12,634 bases of DNA, from NCBI GenBank assembly GCA_007122565.1, contig SKTJ01000140.1:1-12634 (forward strand). The letters are read 5' to 3'. A model generated the notes under the pieces. That model did no database searches. It was not told the DNA's origin and was given only the letters and a program-made list of their open reading frames with translations. The position numbers and the translations under genes are program-made. Shown in pieces: positions 6,968-12,634 of this stretch. The number at the start of each line of letters is the position of its first letter. The stretch's first letter is position 1. This stretch comes from Syntrophomonadaceae bacterium. GTDB lineage: Bacteria; Bacillota; Dethiobacteria; DTU022; UBA8154.

Positions 6968-6996
6968 TTGTCCGTTTCGTACCGGTATGGTAAAAT
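6968..6996 (+). promoter_or_regulatory. Putative sigma-A promoter with extended -10, directly upstream of mobile repeat B
   Basis: TTGTCC (6968-6973, 4 of 6 to consensus) is followed after exactly 17 nt by TAAAAT (6991-6996), preceded by TGG, giving an extended -10 (TGGTAAAAT). Transcription would start near 7003, that is within the target duplication of copy B, and run through it toward pdxS at 7421. There is no other gene that it could serve. Not tested; no terminator is visible after serC, so read-through may also feed pdxS. Confidence 0.5.
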
Positions 6997-7005
6997 GAAT
7001 AAATT

Positions 7006-7241
7006 GTAACAACTCAGCACTCTTGAAAATAGCACAAAGGGGTTCAGGATTACCTGTGAGTAATCGTTCAGGCTCGATCAAAAGGCTTTGCCGGACCGGG
7101 TTTTCCACATTTTACGTGTTTGAGCGCAGCGAGCCAAAAAATGTGGCCGGGTCGGCAAAGGCAACCCTGTATCTTTAACTTGAGACTGCGGTTTCGAACA
7201 GGTATCCTGAATCCCGCTGCAAATTATACCTGAATGGTTAC
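7006..7241 (+). mobile_element. MITE-like element, copy B (long form, 236 bp)
   Basis: Begins GTAACAACTCAG and ends CTGAATGGTTAC, imperfect terminal inverted repeats. A perfect 8-bp target duplication, AATAAATT, lies at 6998-7005 and 7242-7249. A second, nested inverted repeat is GGGGTTCAGGATTACCTGT (7039-7057) against ACAGGTATCCTGAATCCC (7198-7215). At the centre is a long hairpin: CTTTGCCG (7086-7093) pairs with CGGCAAAG (7153-7160) and CCACATTTT (7105-7113) with AAAATGTGG (7138-7146), capped by a loop region holding GAGCGCAGCGAGCC. It has no coding capacity and no transposase; it must be moved in trans. It occupies most of the 484-nt serC-pdxS gap; of the rest, 7242-7403 holds a short repeat and no clear signal. 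Confidence 0.92.
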
Positions 7242-7258
7242 AATAAATTAAAATGCTT

Positions 7259-7278
7259 TAGGAGTCAGGAGTCAGAAT
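7259..7278 (+). repeat. TCAGGAGTCAG short repeat
   Basis: TAGGAGTCAGGAGTCAGAAT, two and a half units of the motif also present at 1874-1906 and 4371-4440, lying 10 nt right of the target duplication of copy B. Confidence 0.7.
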
Positions 7279-7420
7279 AAGAGAACAATAATATTGGATA
7301 CAGTAATGTTCTAAAAAAAGACATTCCTGGAGCATACTAAGTTTAAATGCTGAACCCTAAGGTGTACGATTTAATAAATGGCCGGTAGGGATTTGGCAAA
7401 AACAGGAGGGTAATTAAATA

Positions 7421-8305
7421 ATGGTAGACAGAGGGACCTTCAGGGTTAAAAAAGGGATGGCCGAAATGCAAAAAGGCGGGGTAATCATGGATGTGACCAA
7501 CCCCGAACATGCCAGGATCGCCGAATCCTCCGGAGCAGTGGCGGTGATGGCGCTGGAGCGGGTACCTGCTGATATACGGGCTATGGGTGGGGTGGCCCGC
7601 ATGGCCGACCCGGAGATGATCAACTCCATCATGGAAGCGGTTACTATCCCGGTAATGGCCAAATGCCGCATCGGACACATTGCTGAGGCCCAGGTGATTC
7701 AGTCGCTGGGCGTTGATTATATCGACGAGAGCGAGGTTCTAACTCCTGCTGACGAGAGCTATCATATAAACAAACATCAGTTCACCGTCCCCTTTGTCTG
7801 CGGGGCACGTGATCTGGGAGAGGCCCTGCGCCGCATCGGTGAGGGGGCGGCAATGATCCGCACCAAAGGCGAACCGGGAACGGGTAACGTAGTGGAGGCG
7901 GTACGGCACCTGCGTGTTGTGATGGAGCAAATCCGCGCGGTACAACATGCACCTGAGGAAGAACTGATGAGCCTGTGCAAGCAGTTCGGCGCACCATACT
8001 CTTTGGTGCTGGAAGTACGTAAACTGGGTAAACTCCCCGTGGTAAACTTTGCCGCAGGTGGTATCGCCACGCCTGCCGACGCGGCCCTGATGATGCAACT
8101 TGGTGCAGATGGTGTTTTCGTGGGCTCGGGCATCTTTAAGGCCACTGATCCGTTAAAGCGGGCCAAGGCTATCGTGGAAGCGACGCTTCATTACGATGAT
8201 CCCGAAGTAGTGGCACGGGTATCCCGGGGCCTTGGTGAGGCCATGTCGGGAATAGACGTGAACCTACTCACCGACGCGGATCGCATGCAGCTTCGCGGAG
8301 TCTAA
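7421..8305 (+). CDS. pdxS: Pyridoxal 5'-phosphate synthase, lyase subunit PdxS
   Basis: Synthase subunit of the DXP-independent vitamin B6 pathway: it condenses ribose 5-phosphate, glyceraldehyde 3-phosphate and ammonia (delivered by PdxT) to PLP, as a (beta/alpha)8-barrel dodecamer in the cytoplasm. The 294 residues and almost every family block are present: GGVIMDV (19-25, Asp24), MAKCRIGH (79-86, Lys81), MIRTKGEPGTG (145-155, Lys149), FAAGGIATPADAALMMQLGADGVFVGSGIF (positions about 211-240). Lys81 and Lys149 fall exactly at the numbers of the two catalytic lysines in the Bacillus enzyme. AGGAGGG (7404-7410) lies 10 nt before ATG. pdxT follows after 19 nt. Transcription may come from the promoter at 6968-6996 through mobile repeat B. 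Confidence 0.97.
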   Translation: MVDRGTFRVKKGMAEMQKGGVIMDVTNPEHARIAESSGAVAVMALERVPADIRAMGGVARMADPEMINSIMEAVTIPVMAKCRIGHIAEAQVIQSLGVDYIDESEVLTPADESYHINKHQFTVPFVCGARDLGEALRRIGEGAAMIRTKGEPGTGNVVEAVRHLRVVMEQIRAVQHAPEEELMSLCKQFGAPYSLVLEVRKLGKLPVVNFAAGGIATPADAALMMQLGADGVFVGSGIFKATDPLKRAKAIVEATLHYDDPEVVARVSRGLGEAMSGIDVNLLTDADRMQLRGV

Positions 8306-8324
8306 AATGAATGGATGACGATTG

Positions 8325-9050
8325 ATGATAAAGGATACCAAAGCTAAAGATAATACAAATAAAAATGGCACGGCAATAAACATGGAAGCAGATTTTAGCG
8401 GGCTCACGATTGCCGTGCTTGCCCTGCAGGGTGCTGTTTCCGAGCATATGGATTGTTTGGAACGGTGTGGGGCCCAGGCGCTGCATGTACGCCGTGCCGG
8501 GCTTTTGCAAGAGGTGGACGGACTGATCATCCCCGGCGGGGAGAGTACGACCATCGGACGCCTTAGCAATCTCTTTGGATTCGGGGAGGAGGTCAGTGCT
8601 CTTGCCGCTACAGGCAAACCGATCCTCGGCACTTGTGCCGGGGCTATTTTGCTGGCCCGCAGGATTGAGGGGCAGGAACCGATCATTCCCCTAATGAACA
8701 TCGCAGTGCAGCGCAACGCCTTTGGTAGGCAGCGGGAAAGCTTTGAGACGGATCTGGCCATTCCCGCCCTCGGCACGGAGCCTTTCTGTGGAATATTTAT
8801 CCGCGCTCCCCTGATCAAAGAGGCTGCAGAAGGGGTGGAAGTGCTTGCCGCCTATGATAAGGGGATTGTGTTTGTGCGGGAAAAAAACCTGCTGGCAACC
8901 TCATTTCACCCGGAATTGACTGATGATCTGCGCCTGCACCGTTATTTTCTGGGTATGGCCCTGGGGCAACAAAAAAGTATTTTTAACTGCACCGAGGTCA
9001 GGAGCTATAATTCAGGAGCTGGCATAAAAGAACGGAACAATCAAATTTAA
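8325..9050 (+). CDS. pdxT: Pyridoxal 5'-phosphate synthase, glutaminase subunit PdxT, with extra N- and C-terminal tails
   Basis: Class I glutamine amidotransferase that releases ammonia from glutamine for PdxS. From ATG 8325 it has 241 residues against about 190 for the family. The family core starts at LTIAVLALQGAVSEH (about 27-41), includes PGGESTT (70-76), the nucleophile in GTCAG (Cys104), and SFHPEL (193-198) with the catalytic His195 and Glu197. About 25 polar residues precede the core and about 30 follow its usual end near RYFLGMAL. No good ribosome-binding site precedes TTG 8322, ATG 8325 or ATG 8382 (which would remove the first 19 residues); GGATG at 8313 is the best, so translation may depend on coupling to pdxS. 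The C-terminal tail overlaps a TCAGGAG-like repeat (8994-9020), suggesting loss of the original stop and read-through. Confidence 0.9.
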   Translation: MIKDTKAKDNTNKNGTAINMEADFSGLTIAVLALQGAVSEHMDCLERCGAQALHVRRAGLLQEVDGLIIPGGESTTIGRLSNLFGFGEEVSALAATGKPILGTCAGAILLARRIEGQEPIIPLMNIAVQRNAFGRQRESFETDLAIPALGTEPFCGIFIRAPLIKEAAEGVEVLAAYDKGIVFVREKNLLATSFHPELTDDLRLHRYFLGMALGQQKSIFNCTEVRSYNSGAGIKERNNQI

Positions 9051-9090
9051 AAATAGCAACAGAGAAGAAGTTCTTTAAAGCTGTTATTTC

Positions 9091-9120
9091 GGAGGGGGTA
9101 TCCCCCTCCCTTTTATTTTT
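9091..9120 (+). terminator. Rho-independent terminator of pdxST
   Basis: Perfect 8-bp stem GGAGGGGG (9091-9098) / CCCCCTCC (9102-9109), 3-nt loop TAT, followed by a T-rich run (9111-9120). It lies 40 nt after the pdxT stop and is the only textbook terminator in the window. Confidence 0.93.
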
Positions 9121-9191
9121 CACTTTAAAAGACATGAAGAGGAAAAAGAGTTTGTGTGACGAATTAAAATAAATGTAACTGAAAATACAAA

Positions 9192-9227
9192 AATAAGTTG
9201 GAAAGTTGGAAAGGAAAAGATAAAACC
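9192..9227 (-). repeat. Inverted copy of the octamer-containing repeat (two units)
   Basis: Reverse complement matches 3-47: the same left flank (GGTTTTAT), the same tail, one substitution, one 1-nt gap, and two CTTTCCAA octamers instead of three. The two copies are inverted about 9.2 kb apart and enclose all genes from leuC to pdxT. Confidence 0.82.
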
Positions 9228-9293
9228 GGGAAAATCGGAACATTCCAGCCATTTTTATTGTCTGATGGTGCCAGCGCCGCAGGGGGTTGCATG

Positions 9294-9533
9294 GTGTCTA
9301 CTCAGCTGCAAGAAACCAAACTCATCCTGGGTTGCAGGGTTGCCTGTGAGTAACCGTTCAGGCTCGGTCAAAAGGCTTTGCCGGACCGGGATTTCCACAT
9401 TTTACCTGTCTGAGCGCAGCGAGTTTAAAATATGGCCGGGTCGGCAAAGGCAACATTATAACCTTCTTATTTGAGACTGCGGCCTGCGCACATGTATCCT
9501 GTAATGCGGTTCACTTTATGACTGAGGAGACAC
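9294..9533 (+). mobile_element. MITE-like element, copy C (long form, decayed or rearranged)
   Basis: Same family as copies A, B and D. Ends are GTGTCTACTCAG (9294-9305) and CTGAGGAGACAC (9522-9533), which pair at 11 of 12 positions although they differ from the GTAAC ends of A and B. The internal hairpin is CTTTGCCG (9376-9383) / CGGCAAAG (9442-9449) plus CCACATTTTA (9395-9404) / TAAAATATGG (9426-9435) with one mismatch. No 8-bp target duplication is visible (left flank GTTGCAT, right flank AAATAATT), so it is old or recombinant. The rest of the 557-nt pdxT-UDG gap holds the terminator, the inverted octamer repeat, and 9534-9590 with nothing I can name. Confidence 0.85.
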
Positions 9534-9607
9534 AAATAATTAGATTATTGCTCGCCCCTTTTTCCACAAGTAAAGCAGGCTCGCTGGGCGGAGGGGAAGG
9601 TTAAAAA

Positions 9608-10327
9608 ATGCTTTCAGGAGGGTTTTCTTTGTCCGATCAAGGCTCCTTTTCCCCCAAGAAAAAAAATATGAACGATGGGCTTAGCGAACCGTCAGTTCAC
9701 TCTGCTGAAACGGTATCGCCGCCTGAGCCCCCTCTTTTCCCCGGTGTGGCGGTAGAAACAGTGGACTCCCTGGAGAAATGGTGTCGGCTCTGTCTTACCT
9801 GTTCACGTTGCTCCTTACGGGAAGGAGCTAATGGTGTTGTTTTCGGAGAGGGCAATCCCCGGGCTCACATCCTTTTTGTCGGGGAAGGTCCGGGGGGGGA
9901 AGAGGACAAGCTCGGCCGGCCTTTTGTGGGGGCAGCCGGGCAACTGCTTAATCGTATACTTGATGCCGCTGCGCTTAAGCGGGATGAAGTATATATTGCC
10001 AATGTGGTAAAATGCCGCCCTGCCGGCAACCGCCAACCAAAGCCGGATGAGATTGCGACCTGCCTCCCCCTCCTGCAGCGGCAGATTGCCCTTATCGATC
10101 CGGCGATTATTGTCTGCCTGGGAGCGGTGGCTTCCCGTACCCTGATTCGGCCGGACTTTTTGATTACCAGAGAGCGGGGCCATTGGCATGAGCTGGACAA
10201 CCGCATGCTTATGCCCACCTTTCATCCCGCAGCCCTTTTACGGGATCCGGGCAAAAAAAAGGCGGTATGGGAAGATATGCAGCAGGTGGTAAAACTCTAC
10301 ACCCAGATTCGCCTGGAGGAGAGCTGA
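9608..10327 (+). CDS. Type-4 (Fe-S) uracil-DNA glycosylase
   Basis: Removes uracil from DNA, the product of cytosine deamination or dUTP incorporation. Family 4 features are clear: four Fe-S cysteines (Cys65-X2-Cys68, Cys136 in VVKCRP, Cys152), motif GEGPGGEED (92-100) with the water-activating region, GRPFVGAAGQLL (103-114), and motif MPTFHPAALLR (202-212). The family usually begins near the CSRC knuckle, so the first 50 or so residues (Ser/Pro-rich) are an added, probably disordered tail. Two starts are possible: ATG 9608 behind GGAGGGGAAGG (9591-9601), or TTG 9629 behind AGGAGGG (9616-9622) with 6-nt spacing; ATG is chosen. The response-regulator gene starts 4 nt after the stop, implying one operon. 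Confidence 0.93.
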   Translation: MLSGGFSLSDQGSFSPKKKNMNDGLSEPSVHSAETVSPPEPPLFPGVAVETVDSLEKWCRLCLTCSRCSLREGANGVVFGEGNPRAHILFVGEGPGGEEDKLGRPFVGAAGQLLNRILDAAALKRDEVYIANVVKCRPAGNRQPKPDEIATCLPLLQRQIALIDPAIIVCLGAVASRTLIRPDFLITRERGHWHELDNRMLMPTFHPAALLRDPGKKKAVWEDMQQVVKLYTQIRLEES

Positions 10328-10331
10328 TCAC

Positions 10332-11018
10332 ATGAACGAGAAAATTTTACTGGTTGAAGATGAAAAGACACTGGCCAAAGCGCTGAAATTCAGTCTCGAA
10401 AAAGAAGGTTTTATGGTGTCGGTGGCCTATGATGGTGAAGAAGCTCTTGAGACCCTTTCCCATGAAACTCCCGATCTGCTTATCCTCGACCTGATGCTAC
10501 CCAAAGTAGACGGTTATGAGGTCTGCCGCCGCCTGCGCCGCAGCTCAGATCTGCCAATTATCATGCTTACTGCCCGAAACGAGGACATCGATAAAATCCT
10601 CGGCCTGGAATTGGGAGCAGACGACTATATGACCAAACCCTTTAATACGCGGGAATTACTGGCGCGGATCAAGGCGATCCTGCGTCGTGCCGGGCAGTTG
10701 GAATTGGCGGGGCGAAAAACAATCAGCATGGGCGACCTGCAGGTGGATCTGATTCGGCACCGCGTCACCGTGGAAGAGCGGGAGATTCCCCTTACGTCAC
10801 GGGAGTATGCTCTGGTTAGCTTCCTCGCATCCAATCCGGGGAGAGTTTATTCGCGGGAACAGTTGCTGGAAGAGGTATGGGGTTACGACTTTTGCGGCGA
10901 TGCCCGCACAGTGGACGTACATATCCGACACCTGCGGGAAAAAATGGAGAAAAAACCGGCTGAACCCCACTATATCCTTACTGTCTGGGGAACTGGTTAT
11001 AAATTCAGGGAGGCATAA
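10332..11018 (+). CDS. OmpR/PhoB-family response regulator
   Basis: DNA-binding response regulator of a two-component system. Receiver domain about 4-118: acidic pocket Glu9/Asp10, phosphoacceptor Asp53 in LILDLMLP, Thr80 and Lys102 in TKPF. A winged-helix output domain follows (about 128-226) with SREYALVSFLASNPGRVYSREQL and the C-terminal VWGTGYKF. The 228-residue length is normal and all phosphorylation residues are present. A ribosome-binding site (GGAGGAGAG) overlaps the end of the UDG gene. The partner kinase gene starts 10 nt after the stop. Sequence type is closest to PhoB/WalR/ResD-like regulators, but the regulon cannot be told from the window; no recognisable operator repeat was found nearby. 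Confidence 0.94.
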   Translation: MNEKILLVEDEKTLAKALKFSLEKEGFMVSVAYDGEEALETLSHETPDLLILDLMLPKVDGYEVCRRLRRSSDLPIIMLTARNEDIDKILGLELGADDYMTKPFNTRELLARIKAILRRAGQLELAGRKTISMGDLQVDLIRHRVTVEEREIPLTSREYALVSFLASNPGRVYSREQLLEEVWGYDFCGDARTVDVHIRHLREKMEKKPAEPHYILTVWGTGYKFREA

Positions 11019-11028
11019 CAACGCGGCA

Positions 11029-12441
11029 ATGCTCAATCTCAGGAGTATTCGTTCCCGTATGACGATCACCTATCTGCTGCTTGTGGCTGCGGTGATGCTG
11101 TTAACCGGTTTTTTCGTGCTTAACAAGCTGGAAAGTTACCACCTTGCCGTGCAAGAGGAGAACCTGGAACATACGGGGAATCTGATTACCGCCTTGATAT
11201 TACCTCACCTGCACGATGGGGCGGGGCCGCACCGTTTAAGCACTGTTGCCGCTGATTTATCAAAACAAATCAATGCCCGGGTCATTGTTGTGGATAATAA
11301 CCGGGTGGTCCTGGGTGACTCCCATGGTGGTGAACTGGTGGGGAACAGCCTGGAGCGCACCGAGGTGGAAGAGGCATTGCAGGGAAGAACGGGACGCAGC
11401 GTACAATACAGCAACCTTTCCCAGCAGCAGGTTCTGCAGATGGCAATTCCCCTGAATGATCAAAATGAACGACTGGGGGCCATCTTCTTTGCCACCTCCC
11501 TTAACCCTCTCTACGAGAATTTAACGACGGTACGCCATTTTTTTATCTTCGCCACATTGATTGCCATGGCACTTACTGCAGCCCTGGGGGGGCTTTTTGC
11601 GAAGCATCTCGGTGGTTCAATCAAGGAATTTACCGCTGCTGCACGACGCATGGCTGCCGGCAAACTGGATCAAAAAATTCCCGTCACTTCCCGGGATGAA
11701 ATTGGCGAGTTAGCTGATCAGTTCAATATTATGGCCGAAAGCCTGAAAGAGATGAAAAAGCGGCTCACACGCTTTGTCGCTGATGTTTCCCACGAATTGC
11801 GCACTCCCCTTGCCTCCATCCATGTCTGCCTGCAGTCCTTGCAGCATTATGATATGAAGCCGGAGGAACAGCAGGAATTTTTGCAGGACATTAATCAGGA
11901 GACGCAGCGGCTCATCTATCTCGTTGAAGATCTGCTTGAATTGACACGTCGTGAAGAGGTGGAGGACAAACGGGAGATCGTCCCCCTGCGCAAACTGATC
12001 GACGAGGTCCTCAGCACGGCTATCCCCCGGGCCACGCGCAAAGAGCTAAAGCTTTTCGATAAACTTCCGGACAATCTTCCTCATTTTAATATATCTCCCG
12101 CGGCCTTTAAAAGGGTTCTTTTCAATGTTCTGGACAACGCCATTAAATTTACTCCAGCCGGCGGATGGCTCAAAGTAAGCGCCGAAATGCGTAAAGCAGA
12201 TGTTTGTATTACTGTCCAGGATACGGGTTACGGTATCCCGGAAGAGGAACTGCCCTTTATCTTTGAGCGTTTTTATCGCGTGGACCAGGCCCGTTCCCGC
12301 GACCTGGGGGGGACAGGCCTGGGATTGGCCATTTGCAAAGAGATCATGGAACTCTACGGCGGTACCATTACTGTGGAAAGCCAGGCTGAAGAAGGAAGCA
12401 CATTCTACCTTACCCTCCCCCTGCACCATGCTGTAGCATAA
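11029..12441 (+). CDS. Membrane sensor histidine kinase (PhoR/WalK-like architecture)
   Basis: A 470-residue membrane kinase, partner of the regulator just upstream. Order: TM1 (about 12-31); extracytoplasmic PAS/Cache-like sensor (about 33-168) with VIVVDNNRVVLGDS and EVEEALQGRTGRSV; TM2 (about 171-191); HAMP (about 192-245); HisKA dimerisation domain with FVADVSHELRTP (249-260, His255); HATPase_c with N box NVLDNAIKFT (366-375), G1 DTGYGIP (398-404), F box FERFYRVD and G2 GGTGLGLAI (427-435). All catalytic boxes are intact. An open frame extends upstream to 10807 inside the regulator gene, but lacks a suitable start; ATG 11029 follows GGGAGG (11008-11013) at a rather long 15 nt. There is no cytoplasmic PAS domain, unlike WalK or PhoR. 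The signal is unknown. Confidence 0.93.
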   Translation: MLNLRSIRSRMTITYLLLVAAVMLLTGFFVLNKLESYHLAVQEENLEHTGNLITALILPHLHDGAGPHRLSTVAADLSKQINARVIVVDNNRVVLGDSHGGELVGNSLERTEVEEALQGRTGRSVQYSNLSQQQVLQMAIPLNDQNERLGAIFFATSLNPLYENLTTVRHFFIFATLIAMALTAALGGLFAKHLGGSIKEFTAAARRMAAGKLDQKIPVTSRDEIGELADQFNIMAESLKEMKKRLTRFVADVSHELRTPLASIHVCLQSLQHYDMKPEEQQEFLQDINQETQRLIYLVEDLLELTRREEVEDKREIVPLRKLIDEVLSTAIPRATRKELKLFDKLPDNLPHFNISPAAFKRVLFNVLDNAIKFTPAGGWLKVSAEMRKADVCITVQDTGYGIPEEELPFIFERFYRVDQARSRDLGGTGLGLAICKEIMELYGGTITVESQAEEGSTFYLTLPLHHAVA

Positions 12442-12449
12442 GAGCATTG

Positions 12450-12634
12450 GTTACTACTCTGGTATAATTTGCAGCGGGGTTCAGGATACCTGTTCGAAAC
12501 CGCAGTCTCAAGTTTAAAGATACAGGGGTTGCCTTTGCCGACCCGGCTCACATGCTTTGGCTCGCTGCGCTCAAACACGTAGCATGTGGAAACCCCGGTC
12601 CGGCAAAGCCTTTTGATCGAGCCTGAACGGTTAC
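12450..12634 (-). mobile_element. MITE-like element, copy D (minus strand, truncated by window end)
   Basis: Reverse complement is nearly identical to the right three quarters of copy B, including TTGAGACTGCGGTTTCGAAC and GCTGCAAATTATACC. The terminal end reads GTTACTACTCTGG at 12450. The internal hairpin is CTTTGCCG (12533-12540) / CGGCAAAG (12601-12608) with CACATGCT (12549-12556) / AGCATGTG (12581-12588). The element begins 8 nt after the kinase stop codon, so the expected target duplication would be GAGCATTG (12442-12449). By comparison with copy B about 53 bp of it lie beyond the window. Confidence 0.9.

Noticed and set aside
5971..7035. Open frame of 354 codons on the minus strand
   Set aside because: It lies opposite serC, whose motifs are complete; no ribosome-binding site or recognisable family, so it is a shadow of serC codon use.
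7086..7160. Internal hairpin of copy B as a rho-independent terminator
   Set aside because: Stem is interrupted and is not followed by a T-run; the same hairpin recurs inside elements in both orientations.
8264..8818. Open frame of 184 codons on the minus strand
   Set aside because: Antisense to the pdxS-pdxT junction with low-complexity composition; a shadow.
9134..9172. Mini-gene MKRKKSLCDELK after the pdxT terminator
   Set aside because: Twelve codons, no ribosome-binding site and no sign of conservation.
10807..11028. 74-codon N-terminal extension of the histidine kinase
   Set aside because: Lies in the coding sequence of the response regulator in another frame; the kinase proper begins at ATG 11029 before TM1.
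12463..12468. TATAAT after the kinase gene as a promoter
   Set aside because: It is part of the conserved end of mobile repeat D and no -35 is visible at the right distance; a chance match is likely.
7006..12634. CRISPR-like array from the recurring 200-bp repeats
   Set aside because: Copies are kilobases apart, contain internal inverted repeats and, in the cases that can be tested, target duplications; no spacer pattern or cas gene.

Overview
The window looks like a chromosomal stretch of a Bacillota bacterium, probably an anaerobic Clostridia-type lineage. The grounds are strong AGGAGG ribosome-binding sites, a TTG start on ddl, the short HacA/HacB-type LeuC/LeuD pair, the PdxS/PdxT vitamin B6 pathway, an EF-G-like second elongation factor, a type-4 (Fe-S) uracil-DNA glycosylase, and intergenic TCAGGAGTCAG-type repeats. 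Lineage is an inference; there is no rRNA or other taxonomic marker. All genes are on the + strand.

Layout. 1-1844: leuC-leuD, the isopropylmalate isomerase of leucine synthesis, preceded by an 8-bp tandem repeat. 1946-2068: a 40-residue RCKP-type rubredoxin-like zinc-ribbon gene, followed at once by a small mobile repeat (copy A). 2269-4362: an EF-G-like GTPase with altered G3 and G4 motifs and an unusual translation-initiation region. 4588-5673: ddl (D-Ala-D-Ala ligase). 5845-6936: serC (phosphoserine aminotransferase, also able to serve B6 synthesis in some bacteria). 7006-7241: mobile repeat copy B. 7421-9050: pdxS-pdxT (pyridoxal 5'-phosphate synthase), closed by a clear rho-independent terminator. 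9294-9533: repeat copy C. 9608-12441: a tight cluster of type-4 UDG, OmpR-family response regulator and membrane histidine kinase. 12450-12634: repeat copy D, inverted and cut by the window end. The metabolic genes share one loose theme, since SerC is a PLP enzyme and PdxST makes PLP, but spacing and repeats suggest separate transcription units.

The most notable non-coding content is a family of four related non-autonomous elements (MITE-like). Copies A and B have GTAAC-type terminal inverted repeats and perfect 8-bp target duplications (AAAATAAT and AATAAATT), the pattern I recall for IS66-family transposition. Longer copies carry an internal hairpin of about 80 nt. Two base pairs of that hairpin differ by compensatory changes between copies B and D, and the termini of copy C have changed in a matched way at both ends. 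Copy B sits at the predicted start point of a plausible promoter upstream of pdxST.

The other main oddities are the EF-G-like protein's NKLN (normally NKxD) and DTPGY (normally DTPGH) motifs, and a perfect 8-nt Shine-Dalgarno placed 42 nt before its ATG, with an inverted repeat between them that could fold and bring the two together. I do not see a defence system, CRISPR array, prophage or transposase gene.
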